A stretch of 11,070 nucleotides of DNA, taken from the NCBI GenBank assembly GCA_020430675.1, contig JAGQJJ010000067.1, positions 1 to 11,070 on the forward strand, in the 5' to 3' direction. The notes below the pieces were generated by a model, which was given only the letters and a program-made list of their open reading frames with translations, was not told where the DNA came from and did not search any database. The DNA comes from Myxococcales bacterium. Lineage in GTDB: Bacteria; Myxococcota; Bradymonadia; UBA7976; UBA1532. The position numbers and the translations under genes are program-made. Shown here piece by piece: positions 1-6,878 of the stretch (the stretch's first letter is position 1; the number at the start of each line of letters is the position of its first letter).

Positions 1-2
1 AG

Positions 3-95
3 TCGCTGTGGAAGCTCGTCGACGACGCCGAGGACGCGGGGCTGCGCCGGGTGAAGGGCGATCTGATCGTCGACGACACCTGGTTCACCGATCGC
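3..95 (+). CDS. dacB: D-alanyl-D-alanine carboxypeptidase/endopeptidase (PBP4/DacB-type), internal fragment
   Basis: The open frame enters from the left edge, so the start lies outside the window. About 30 residues resemble the PBP4 family segment that follows the N-terminal SxxK region: a Leu-Trp-Lys-Leu-Val-Asp-Asp helix, then Val-Lys-Gly-Asp-Leu-Ile-Val-Asp-Asp and Trp-Phe. In this family the protein is exported and trims or cleaves peptidoglycan peptides in the periplasm. Resemblance ends near the Asp codon at 90-92. The frame then runs through sequence that belongs, on the other strand, to the next gene and hits TGA at 138-140. The remaining catalytic motifs (SxN, KTG) are absent, so the fragment cannot be functional as it stands. 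The truncation is either a rearrangement or an assembly join. The family call rests on a short stretch and is moderate. Confidence 0.6.
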
Positions 96-483
96 CGCTC
101 TCGAGGGCCTTGGCCGAGGTCGGCTTGGACAGGAACTTGAGCAGGCCCTGCACCAGCCCGTAATCGGGCAGCGCGCCCATGGCTTCGAGGGTGCCACCAA
201 ACGGGATGAAGGGGCGGACGCGGGTGCCGGTGATCAGCGCAGCGTCGCACTGGCCGGCCTTGAAGTCGTCGGCCGCGGTCTTTTCATCGGTATAGGGCTT
301 CATCTCGAACTTGATGCCCCATTTCAGGGCTTCGAGCTGATAGTCCTTCATCATCGTGAAGATGCTGCCGTTGACCCCGGCGGGGTCAAAGATGCACAGC
401 TTCTTGGGGATGGGTTCGTCGGCGTAGGCGGGAGAGATGGCGGCGACAGAGAGCGCGCAGATCAGGGCGAGGTGGAGTTTCAT
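85..483 (-). CDS. AdeT1/2-family putative solute-binding protein, C-terminally truncated
   Basis: The ATG at 483 follows an AGGAGA Shine-Dalgarno six bases upstream. The protein begins with a signal peptide (hydrophobic residues 4-18, probable cleavage after Ala-Tyr-Ala at 19-21). The mature part matches the AdeT1/2-type solute-binding family: Cys30-Ile-Phe-Asp, then Met-Met-Lys-Asp-Tyr (44-48), Trp-Gly, and Asp-Phe-Lys-Ala-Gly-Gln-Cys-Asp (73-80) followed by the Leu-Thr-Gly-like segment. Cys30 and Cys79 may form a disulfide. Family members are periplasmic, about 300 residues or more, and TRAP-like in character. This one ends at 132 residues, with recognisable family sequence up to about residue 130, just where the dacB fragment begins on the other strand. 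It lies one base after the lipoprotein gene, so the two are cotranscribed. The substrate is unknown. As it stands the product lacks its second lobe. Confidence 0.75.
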   Translation of the reverse strand: MKLHLALICALSVAAISPAYADEPIPKKLCIFDPAGVNGSIFTMMKDYQLEALKWGIKFEMKPYTDEKTAADDFKAGQCDAALITGTRVRPFIPFGGTLEAMGALPDYGLVQGLLKFLSKPTSAKALESGDR

Positions 484-484
484 C

Positions 485-1546
485 TCAGGTCTCCTGGTCG
501 GTGGCAGAAGGAGCCGGCGGCGTGGCCGGTTCGAGCTCCAGACCGTCGAAGGCGCCGTCGTCTTCAACCGCCCCGCCTTTGTCGTCGTCAGGCAGCTTGC
601 CCAGCTCTCCGAACGGGGTGCGATGGCCCGTGGCCTGCGTCCACAACCGGTCGGACAACGTCTCGATCTGCATCGTCGCCATGGCGTCGAGCAGCTTCCA
701 GCGCTTCGCCGGCGGCGTCTCTTTGAGCGAGGCGGCGTGGGCCTTGATGACCGCCTTGAGCAAATCGGTGCGCCCGGCGCCAAACGCAGCCTGGGCCTGC
801 ACCGCCTGCGCGAGCCGCACCCCCGCCTTGGCGCCCTTGTCGGCCGAGGCCTGCAACACCGCCCATGGGTCGGTGCCCTCGGGCGCGGTGCCGGGCACCG
901 TCGTCCAGATGGCCGCCCGCAGCGCCTGCGGCACGCCCCACCAGCGGGTGTCATCGAGGCACTTCAACCCGCGCTCGACCTTGCGCGGCACGTCGAGCGG
1001 GATGCCCACGGTCATCGATGACGCCTGATCGTGCTGCACGCCCTGCACCGCGGCCAACATGCCCTGGAGCCAGACCATCTCGTCGTAGCGCTCATCGAAC
1101 TCGGGGCATTTGTCACCGGCGGGGCCGTACTGCTTCACCGTGCGTTGGTAGGCGTCGTAGAAGCGACGCGCAGCGACGACGTGGTTGCGGCGCTCGTTGG
1201 CCTGGGCGTCGGCGGCTTCATTGGCGTCGCCGCGGTAGAAGGCGCGCAGCACGCGAAGCTGCTCTTCGTAGGCGGCCGCCTGGGCGCAGAGGCCGGCGCT
1301 GACCCAGGTGGGCACCGCGGCGCGATGCGGGTCGTCGGTGACCCGGCCGAACGACGCGAGGAAGGCGCCCATCGAGACGCCGGTCTCGCAGGCCATGCCG
1401 ACATCACCGTATTCGATCACGTAGGGGATGAGGTGGTCGGCCGAGTAGGCCGCCATCACGTCGCCGGTCATCTCGTTGAGCCCGCAGCCGCTCAGCCCGA
1501 AGAGCACGCCCACAGCCATCAGAAAAGGCCCGGCTCGCCTCTGCAT
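485..1546 (-). CDS. cysteine-containing lipoprotein, possibly TRAP-associated (TAtT-like)
   Basis: A 353-residue predicted lipoprotein. The ATG at 1546 is preceded by AGGAGG about six to seven bases upstream, which decides this start over longer in-frame options. Residues 7-20 are hydrophobic and end in the lipobox Leu-Ser-Gly-Cys21, so the mature protein should be lipid-anchored and extracytoplasmic. Four further cysteines (53, 87, 147, 196) could form two disulfides. The middle is alpha-helical in character, with many Ala, Glu, Arg and Tyr, like a TPR-type solenoid. The C-terminal 30 residues are acidic then Pro-rich and probably disordered. The adjacency to an AdeT-type solute-binding protein, one base downstream, suggests an accessory subunit such as the TAtT proteins that accompany some TRAP transporters. 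I cannot confirm that family by sequence alone; the safe name is conserved lipoprotein. It probably has no enzymatic role. Confidence 0.7.
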   Translation of the reverse strand: MQRRAGPFLMAVGVLFGLSGCGLNEMTGDVMAAYSADHLIPYVIEYGDVGMACETGVSMGAFLASFGRVTDDPHRAAVPTWVSAGLCAQAAAYEEQLRVLRAFYRGDANEAADAQANERRNHVVAARRFYDAYQRTVKQYGPAGDKCPEFDERYDEMVWLQGMLAAVQGVQHDQASSMTVGIPLDVPRKVERGLKCLDDTRWWGVPQALRAAIWTTVPGTAPEGTDPWAVLQASADKGAKAGVRLAQAVQAQAAFGAGRTDLLKAVIKAHAASLKETPPAKRWKLLDAMATMQIETLSDRLWTQATGHRTPFGELGKLPDDDKGGAVEDDGAFDGLELEPATPPAPSATDQET

Positions 1547-1617
1547 CCCAACCCTCCTGACACCGAAGCTGAACTTATCCGAACCGATCGGATCGCTCAA
1601 CCGGGTGCAACGCCGTG
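1547..1617 (-). other. intergenic spacer upstream of the lipoprotein gene
   Basis: This 71-base spacer separates the YbjN gene from the lipoprotein gene on the same strand. It is slightly less GC-rich than its surroundings. It holds the strong AGGAGG of the lipoprotein gene and, further upstream, GATAAG preceded by TTGAGC with a 15-base gap, a poor match to a sigma-70-type promoter. I see no terminator hairpin with a T run after the YbjN stop. It could therefore be either an operon-internal spacer or a weak promoter. Confidence 0.3.
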
Positions 1618-2073
1618 TCAGTGCTTCTCGATATTGGCGATGGCCTGCACGGGGGTCACGTCGCTGTAGATGACCTGCATCAAGCCGGGGAGGTAGCGGT
1701 CCATCATCATGACATTGGCCACGACGAGCTGGCGGCACAGGGCCACGGTGAGCCGGTCGTTCTCGACGTCAATGCTGGTCTTGTAGCGCACTTCGCCGTC
1801 GCTGAAGTCGAGTTCGAAGTTGCCGATGATCATGCCGTAGTTGGCGCGATGCAGGAACTCGGCCGAGCGCGTCAGCTGGTTCTCGGGCACCTTGAGCGGG
1901 CAGACCGAGTAGAACACGAACTGCTCCTGCTCGACGCGCACCCGCGCATAGCACGTCCACTGCCCGCTCTCGCCCTGGAAGGCGGTGCGCAGGGCGGTGT
2001 CATCCTTGACCAATTGCACGGGCCACGAGTCGGCCTCGAAGAATTCCACGACCGTCTCGAACATGCTGCTCAT
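1618..2073 (-). CDS. YbjN-domain protein
   Basis: A 151-residue soluble protein without a signal peptide. The ATG at 2073 has GGAG about six bases upstream, and the homologous region begins immediately (Met-Phe-Glu-Thr-Val at 4-8). The pattern fits the YbjN family, which has a type III secretion chaperone-like fold: an N-terminal helix, a beta-sheet with Gln-Trp-Thr-Cys-Tyr (38-42) and Phe-Tyr-Ser-Val-Cys-Pro-Leu (54-60), then a helix with Glu-Phe-Leu-His-Arg-Ala-Asn-Tyr-Gly (72-80), and strands with Gly-Asn-Phe-Glu-Leu-Asp (84-89) and Val-Arg-Tyr-Lys-Thr (95-99). YbjN proteins have been linked to stress and motility phenotypes in enterobacteria, but no biochemical activity is settled. It is divergent from the helicase gene and lies 71 bases upstream of the lipoprotein gene on the same strand, so cotranscription with that pair is possible. 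Confidence 0.8.
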   Translation of the reverse strand: MSSMFETVVEFFEADSWPVQLVKDDTALRTAFQGESGQWTCYARVRVEQEQFVFYSVCPLKVPENQLTRSAEFLHRANYGMIIGNFELDFSDGEVRYKTSIDVENDRLTVALCRQLVVANVMMMDRYLPGLMQVIYSDVTPVQAIANIEKH

Positions 2074-2110
2074 CGCGCGCTCCGGCCCTCGCCGTTTGAC
2101 AGGATGGGCG

Positions 2111-2138
2111 ACCATACGCCAATCGTTTCGCGCCGCAA
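2111..2138 (-). promoter_or_regulatory. candidate promoter for the YbjN gene
   Basis: Read on the minus strand, TTGCGG (2138-2133) and TATGGT (2116-2111) are separated by 16 bases and lie 38 bases upstream of the YbjN ATG. They match the sigma-70 consensus at three and four of six positions. It is the best pair I can find in this spacer, but weak. The -35-like element is one arm of a CCGCAA/TTGCGG dyad. Confidence 0.25.
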
Positions 2139-2150
2139 AGAGGGTTGCGG
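2133..2150. promoter_or_regulatory. inverted repeat CCGCAA-N6-TTGCGG, candidate operator
   Basis: A perfect 6+6 base dyad with a six-base spacer sits in the middle of the 118-base region between the divergent YbjN and helicase genes. It overlaps the candidate YbjN -35 and lies just upstream of the candidate helicase -35. A second inverted repeat, TGGGCGAC (2105-2112) and GTCGCCCA (2159-2166), encloses it. A protein-binding site controlling both genes is an inference. Short GC-rich dyads also arise by chance. Confidence 0.25.
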
Positions 2151-2156
2151 ATCCGG

Positions 2157-2185
2157 TTGTCGCCCAACCTGAACATCTGTATCGT
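2157..2185 (+). promoter_or_regulatory. candidate promoter giving a leaderless helicase mRNA
   Basis: TTGTCG (2157-2162) and TATCGT (2180-2185) are separated by exactly 17 bases, each matching the sigma-70 consensus at four of six positions. The sixth base after the -10 box is 2191, so initiation at the usual distance would fall on the A of the helicase ATG at 2192. The absence of any Shine-Dalgarno before that ATG fits a leaderless transcript. Confidence 0.35.
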
Positions 2186-2191
2186 CAGCCC

Positions 2192-5100
2192 ATGCGGCCG
2201 GCTTTTCACCCCATCGTCGAGGCTTGGTTCGCCGGTCAGTTCGCCGCGCCGACGCCGGCGCAGCGGGCAGGCTGGCCGGCCATCGCGGCCGGGCGAGACA
2301 CGCTGATCGCGGCGCCGACGGGGTCGGGCAAGACGCTGGCGGCTTTTCTCTGGTGCCTCGATCGGCTGGTGCGCGCCGCGCTGGAAGGCGCGCTGGCCGA
2401 GCGGATCGACACCGTCTATGTCAGCCCCCTCAAAGCGCTGGGCAATGACATCGAGCGCAACCTGCGGCGCCCGTTGGCGGGCATTCGCGAGACGGCGGTC
2501 GCCGCCGGGCTGACGCCGCCCGAGGTGCACGTCGCGGTGCGCAGCGGCGACACGCCGGGCAGCGCACGGGCTCGCATGCTGCGGCGGCCGCCGCATATCC
2601 TGATCACCACACCCGAGTCGCTGTACATCCTGCTGACGAGCGACCGCGGCCGAGCGCTGCTGGCGCCAGTGCGCACGGTGATCGTCGATGAGATTCACGC
2701 CATCGCCGGCAACAAGCGCGGCGCACATCTGGCGCTGAGCCTGGAGCGCCTCGACGCGCTGGTGGCCGAGTCGGGCGCCACGCCGCCGACGCGCATCGGG
2801 CTGTCGGCGACCCAGCGGCCCATCGATCGCATCGGGCGCCTGCTGGTCGGCGCCCGTCGGTCGCCGCCGGTGGTGGTCGACGAAGGGCACACGCGGCCCC
2901 TCGACCTGGCCATCGAGACGCCCGAAGACGAGCTGGGCGCGCTGGCGACGCAGCCGCATATGGCGCAGGTTCACGACCGCATGGCGGCGTTGATCGCGGC
3001 CCATCGCACGACGCTGGTGTTTGCCAATACGCGCCGGCTCGCCGAGCGCACGGCGCGGGCGTTGGGCGATCGGCTGGGCGAAGACGCGGTGGCCGCCCAC
3101 CATGGCAGCCTGGCCAAAGAGAAGCGGCTCGACGCCGAGCGGCGCCTGCAGTCCGGCGCGCTGCGCTGCGTGGTGGCGACCGCCTCGCTGGAGTTGGGCA
3201 TAGACGTCGGTGACGTCGAGCTGGTCATCCAACTGGGGTCTCCGCGCTGCATCGCCACGTTCTTGCAGCGCGTGGGGCGGGCGGGGCACGCGCTGGGCGC
3301 GACGCCGAAGGGGCGGCTCTTTGCGGTGACGCGCGATCAAGCGGTCGAGTGCGCGGCGCTGGTGCGCGCGGTGCGTGAAGGGCAGCTCGACGCCATTCGG
3401 GTGCTCGACGCGCCGCTCGATATTCTCGCGCAGCAGATCGTCGCCGAGGTGGCGGCGGCCGCGCCGGTCAGCGAAGCCGCACTTTTCGAGCGCGTGCGGG
3501 GCGCCATGCCCTACGCCGAGCTCACGCGGGCGGCGTTTGACGGGGTGCTGCAAATGCTGTCCGAAGGCATCGCGACGCGGCGCGGGCGGTCGTCGGCCCA
3601 TCTCCATCACGACCGCGTCAACGGCGTGCTGCGGCCGCGGCGGGCGGCGCGCATCACCGCGCTCACCTCAGGCGGGGCCATCCCGGAGCGGGCGGATTAC
3701 ACGGTGATCGCCGAGCCCGACGAAGCGGTGGTGGGCACGCTCGATGAGGACTTTGCCATCGAGAGCATGCCCGGCGATGTGTTCGTGCTCGGCAATACGC
3801 CGTGGCGCATTCGACGGGTCGAGGCGGGGCGGGTGCGGGTGGAAGCGGCGCCCGACTCGACGCCGACGATCCCGTTCTGGTTCGGCGAGGCGCCGGCACG
3901 CACGCCCGAGCTCTCGGCCGAGGTCGGGCGGCTGCGCGCCGATGTAGAGGCGCAGCTCGCCGCGGGGGCCGGCGTTGAGGGCGTCGCGGCCTGGCTGACC
4001 GGGGTGTCGTCGCTGCCTGCCCATGCCGCTTTGCTGGTGGCGACCTATCTGGCGGCCGGCCGCGCCGCGTTGGGCGCGATGCCGACGGCCGAGCGCCTGA
4101 TCGCCGAGCGCTTCTTCGATGAAGGCGGCGGCATGCAGCTCGTGGTGCACGCACCGCTGGGCGGCCGCATCAACCGCGCGTGGGGGCTGGCGCTGCGCAA
4201 GCGCTTCTGCGTGTCGTTCAACTTCGAGTTGCAGGCGGCGGCCACCGATGACGGGCTGGTGATCTCGCTGGGCCCGCAGCACAGCTTTCCGCTCGAGTCG
4301 GTGTTCGACTTCGTGACGCCCGAGACGGCCGAGCCGGTGCTGCGGCAGGCGGTGGTGACCAATCCCCCGCTGCTCGGGGCGCGGTGGCGGGTGACGGCGA
4401 CGCGCGGGCTGGCGGTGCCGCGGTGGCAGGGCGGGCGCAAGGTGCCGCCGCAGATTCAGCGCATGCGGGCCGATGACCTGCTCGCGGCGGTGTTTCCCGA
4501 CGCGGCGGCGTGTCAGGAGAACGTGCACGGGCCCATCGAGCCGCCGGATCATCCGCTGATCAACGAGACGCTCGATGACTGCATGCGCGACTTCATGGAC
4601 GTCGACGGCCTGCGGGCGGTGCTCGAAGACATCCGCGCCGGGCGGCGGACGGTGCACGCGATCGATACCGTCGAGGCCTCGCCGCTGTGCCATGAGCTGA
4701 TCAACGCCAATCCGTATGCGTTTCTCGACGACGCGCCGGCCGAGGAGCGCCGCACCCGCGCAGTGGCGCTGCGACAGCGGCTGCGCGTCGATCCGGCCGA
4801 TGGCCTCGGCGCGCTCGACGCGGCGGCGATCGCGGCGGTGGTCGAAGAGGTGCAGCCGCCGCTGCGCGACGCTGATGAGGTGCACGACGCGTTGCTCGGG
4901 TGGATGCTGTGGCCCGAGGCCGAGGCGCGGGCGGCCGAGGTGATGCCGCTGCTCGATGAGCTCATGGAGGCGCGTCGGGTGGTCCGCGCCGAGTGGCCTG
5001 GGGCGCCGAGTCGCGGCTTTTTTGTGCCCAGCGAGCGCGCGGCGTGGATCACAGCGCTGGCGCCGACGGTGTGTTTCGCGCCCGCGCCGCCGTCGTTGCG

Positions 5101-6487
5101 CGATGCGCCAACGGACGACCTCGACGCGATCGCGAAGGCGCTGGTGCTCGGGCATATGGAGACCTGCGGGCCCATCTCGGCCGCCGAGATGGCCGAGCGC
5201 GTGGGCCTGGGCCGCGACATGGTCGAAGCCGCGCTGGCCATGCTCGAAGCCGACGGCAACCTGTTCCGCGGCCGCTTCCGGCCTGGGGCAGACGGCGAGG
5301 AGTGGTGCGAGCGGCGTCTTTTGGCGCGAATCCACCGCCGCACGCTGGCGCGGCTGCGACGCGAGATCGAGCCGGTGAGCGCGGCGCTGTTCATGCGGTC
5401 GCTGTTTGCGTGGCAGCACGTCGCGCCGGTCGCGTCCGGGGCCGATGCCGCTGATCCGCGCCTTGAGGGGGTCGAGGGGCTGGCCCTGGTCGTCGAGCAG
5501 CTTCAAGGCTTCGAGGTCTCAGCGGGGGCGTGGGAGCGCCATGTGCTTCCGGCGCGGCTGAAGCGCTACGATCCGGAGTGGCTCGATCGGCTTTGCCTGA
5601 GCGGGCGGGTCGCCTGGGGTCGCATCTCGCCGCGCACCGTGCAGGGGCGCAGCGGCTTCGGGCGCGCAGCGCCGCTGGGCCTGGCGCTTCGGGCCGAGCT
5701 GGACGAGGTGCTGGAGCCGGTCACCGACCGCGCGGCGCTGCTGGTGCCGCTGGGCGAAGTGGCCGCTGCGGTGCACGACTGGCTCGACGCGCGCGGCGCC
5801 TGCTTCGCCGACGAGCTGGCGCGCGGGTTGAAGCGTTCCTCAGCCGAGATCGCCGACGCGCTCTGGGCGCTGGCCGCCGCCGGGCTGGTCACCGCCGATG
5901 GTTTTGCCAATCTGCGCTCGGTGCTCGAACGCGGGGCCAAAGCGAGCGCGGCCCAGGCCGGGCGGCTGGCGGGTGGCCGTTGGGCTCTGCTGCGCCGGGG
6001 CGATGCGCCGCTGGACGCCGAGCGCGCCGCCTTGCGGCTCTTGCGGCGCTACGGCGTGGTGTTTCGCGATCTGGTCTTCCGCGAGGTCGCGCTGCCGCCC
6101 TGGCGCGAGATACTGCGGGCGCTGCGGCGCTTTGAAGACCGCGGCGACGTGCGCGGCGGGCGCTTTGTCAGCGGCTTCTCGGGCGAGCAGTTCGCCGCGC
6201 CGCTGGCGGTCGACGCCTTGCGCACGGAGCGGCGGCGGGCCCGCGCGGCGACTGGGCCCTCGTACGTGCGCCTGAGCGGGGCCGATCCCCTGAATCTGGT
6301 CGGCGTGCTCTCCCCCGGCGCCAAGGTGCCACCGCTCTCGGGCAACGCCGTGCTGTACCGCGATGGCGTGCCCATCGCGACGCGGGTCGCCGGCGAAGTT
6401 GAGGTGCGCATGCCGCTGGATTCGGGGGTGACGATCGATCACGATCTGCGGCTGCACGGTCGGGCGGACGCCGTCGCATCGCGCTGA
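2192..6487 (+). CDS. lhr: Lhr-type DEAD/DEAH-box helicase, full length
   Basis: A 1431-residue superfamily 2 helicase of the Lhr (large helicase-related) type, a 3'-to-5' DNA translocase linked to DNA repair. Motifs in order: Q24 in Thr-Pro-Ala-Gln; Walker A Ala-Pro-Thr-Gly-Ser-Gly-Lys-Thr at 41-48; Thr-Thr-Pro-Glu-Ser-Leu at 139-144; DEIH at 166-169; Ser-Ala-Thr at 205-207; Val-Phe-Ala-Asn-Thr-Arg-Arg at 276-282; the Leu-Glu-Leu-Gly-Ile-Asp motif V near 333-338; and Gln-Arg-Val-Gly-Arg-Ala-Gly-His at 359-366. The Lhr-specific domain follows, with Phe-Phe-Asp-Glu-Gly-Gly-Gly-Met-Gln-Leu (641-650) and Arg-Ile-Asn-Arg-Ala-Trp-Gly (659-665). The long C-terminal region with winged-helix-like repeats includes Arg-Tyr-Gly-Val-Val-Phe-Arg-Asp (1286-1293) and a Gly-Phe-Ser-Gly-Glu-Gln-Phe segment. 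Thus it is the long Lhr form (core plus C-terminal domain), close to the 1500-residue norm, not the core-only form. The start at 2192 matches where homology begins. No Shine-Dalgarno is visible. cutA follows after 26 bases. Confidence 0.93.
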   Translation: MRPAFHPIVEAWFAGQFAAPTPAQRAGWPAIAAGRDTLIAAPTGSGKTLAAFLWCLDRLVRAALEGALAERIDTVYVSPLKALGNDIERNLRRPLAGIRETAVAAGLTPPEVHVAVRSGDTPGSARARMLRRPPHILITTPESLYILLTSDRGRALLAPVRTVIVDEIHAIAGNKRGAHLALSLERLDALVAESGATPPTRIGLSATQRPIDRIGRLLVGARRSPPVVVDEGHTRPLDLAIETPEDELGALATQPHMAQVHDRMAALIAAHRTTLVFANTRRLAERTARALGDRLGEDAVAAHHGSLAKEKRLDAERRLQSGALRCVVATASLELGIDVGDVELVIQLGSPRCIATFLQRVGRAGHALGATPKGRLFAVTRDQAVECAALVRAVREGQLDAIRVLDAPLDILAQQIVAEVAAAAPVSEAALFERVRGAMPYAELTRAAFDGVLQMLSEGIATRRGRSSAHLHHDRVNGVLRPRRAARITALTSGGAIPERADYTVIAEPDEAVVGTLDEDFAIESMPGDVFVLGNTPWRIRRVEAGRVRVEAAPDSTPTIPFWFGEAPARTPELSAEVGRLRADVEAQLAAGAGVEGVAAWLTGVSSLPAHAALLVATYLAAGRAALGAMPTAERLIAERFFDEGGGMQLVVHAPLGGRINRAWGLALRKRFCVSFNFELQAAATDDGLVISLGPQHSFPLESVFDFVTPETAEPVLRQAVVTNPPLLGARWRVTATRGLAVPRWQGGRKVPPQIQRMRADDLLAAVFPDAAACQENVHGPIEPPDHPLINETLDDCMRDFMDVDGLRAVLEDIRAGRRTVHAIDTVEASPLCHELINANPYAFLDDAPAEERRTRAVALRQRLRVDPADGLGALDAAAIAAVVEEVQPPLRDADEVHDALLGWMLWPEAEARAAEVMPLLDELMEARRVVRAEWPGAPSRGFFVPSERAAWITALAPTVCFAPAPPSLRDAPTDDLDAIAKALVLGHMETCGPISAAEMAERVGLGRDMVEAALAMLEADGNLFRGRFRPGADGEEWCERRLLARIHRRTLARLRREIEPVSAALFMRSLFAWQHVAPVASGADAADPRLEGVEGLALVVEQLQGFEVSAGAWERHVLPARLKRYDPEWLDRLCLSGRVAWGRISPRTVQGRSGFGRAAPLGLALRAELDEVLEPVTDRAALLVPLGEVAAAVHDWLDARGACFADELARGLKRSSAEIADALWALAAAGLVTADGFANLRSVLERGAKASAAQAGRLAGGRWALLRRGDAPLDAERAALRLLRRYGVVFRDLVFREVALPPWREILRALRRFEDRGDVRGGRFVSGFSGEQFAAPLAVDALRTERRRARAATGPSYVRLSGADPLNLVGVLSPGAKVPPLSGNAVLYRDGVPIATRVAGEVEVRMPLDSGVTIDHDLRLHGRADAVASR

Positions 6488-6513
6488 CGGGCACCCGGCC
6501 GGGGAGCCATTCG

Positions 6514-6825
6514 ATGCATGTCATTTTGTGCAATGCGCCGCCCGACGCGGCGCCCGCGCTGGCGAAGCTGCTGGTTGAGTCGGGCCTGGCCGCATGCGTG
6601 AACATCGTGCCCGGCGTGCGCAGCTTCTATGTCTGGCAGGGCAAGCTGGTCGACGACGCCGAGAGCACCTTGCTGATCAAAGCCCGCGCCGAGTCGATCG
6701 GCGCGTTGCGGGCCGCGCTGGTGGCGGCGCACCCGTACGAGATCCCCGAGGTGCTGGTGCTCCCGGTTGAGGTCGCGTTGTCGCACGCGCCTTATGTCGA
6801 GTGGGTCCGGCAGGCCGGTCGCTGA
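6514..6825 (+). CDS. cutA: divalent-cation tolerance protein CutA
   Basis: A 103-residue protein of typical CutA length. The ATG at 6514 is preceded by GGGGAG about seven bases upstream. Hallmarks are Ala-Ala-Cys-Val-Asn-Ile-Val-Pro-Gly-Val (27-36), Ser-Phe-Tyr-Val-Trp-Gln-Gly-Lys (37-44), the Leu-Leu-Ile-Lys strand (53-56) and His-Pro-Tyr-Glu-Ile-Pro-Glu (73-79). The family forms very stable trimers with a ferredoxin-like fold related to PII proteins. It was named for copper tolerance in E. coli, but its actual role is unsettled. Here it lacks a signal or anchor, so it is cytoplasmic. It lies 26 bases after the helicase stop on the same strand and is probably cotranscribed with it. I see no functional reason for that pairing. 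Confidence 0.95.
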   Translation: MHVILCNAPPDAAPALAKLLVESGLAACVNIVPGVRSFYVWQGKLVDDAESTLLIKARAESIGALRAALVAAHPYEIPEVLVLPVEVALSHAPYVEWVRQAGR

Positions 6826-6878
6826 GCAAATGCCGCTTGGTGGCGCCGCCGGACGCCAGCCGGGCGTTGTGTGCGCGG

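Noticed and set aside
484..954. Longer start for the AdeT-like protein reaching to 954
   Set aside because: The added residues are Arg/Pro-rich antisense-type translation lying inside the lipoprotein gene; the ATG at 483 has a signal peptide and ribosome-binding site.
1547..1738. N-terminal extension of the lipoprotein frame upstream of its ATG
   Set aside because: The extension would bury the signal peptide and lipobox and overlaps the YbjN gene; the start at 1546 has an excellent Shine-Dalgarno.
1985..2191. N-terminal extension of the helicase frame to an upstream start
   Set aside because: The extra 69 residues have no helicase character, overlap the divergent YbjN gene, and Lhr homology begins right after the ATG at 2192.
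2000..3610. Long open frames on the strand opposite the helicase (also 3668-5506)
   Set aside because: They are Arg/His/Pro-rich with no recognisable fold, as expected for antisense frames of GC-rich coding sequence, and the helicase reading is unambiguous.
6826..6878. Terminator between convergent cutA and the TfoX-like gene
   Set aside because: Only a five-base stem (TGGCG 6841-6845 with CGCCA 6854-6858) and no T run on either strand; too weak to call.
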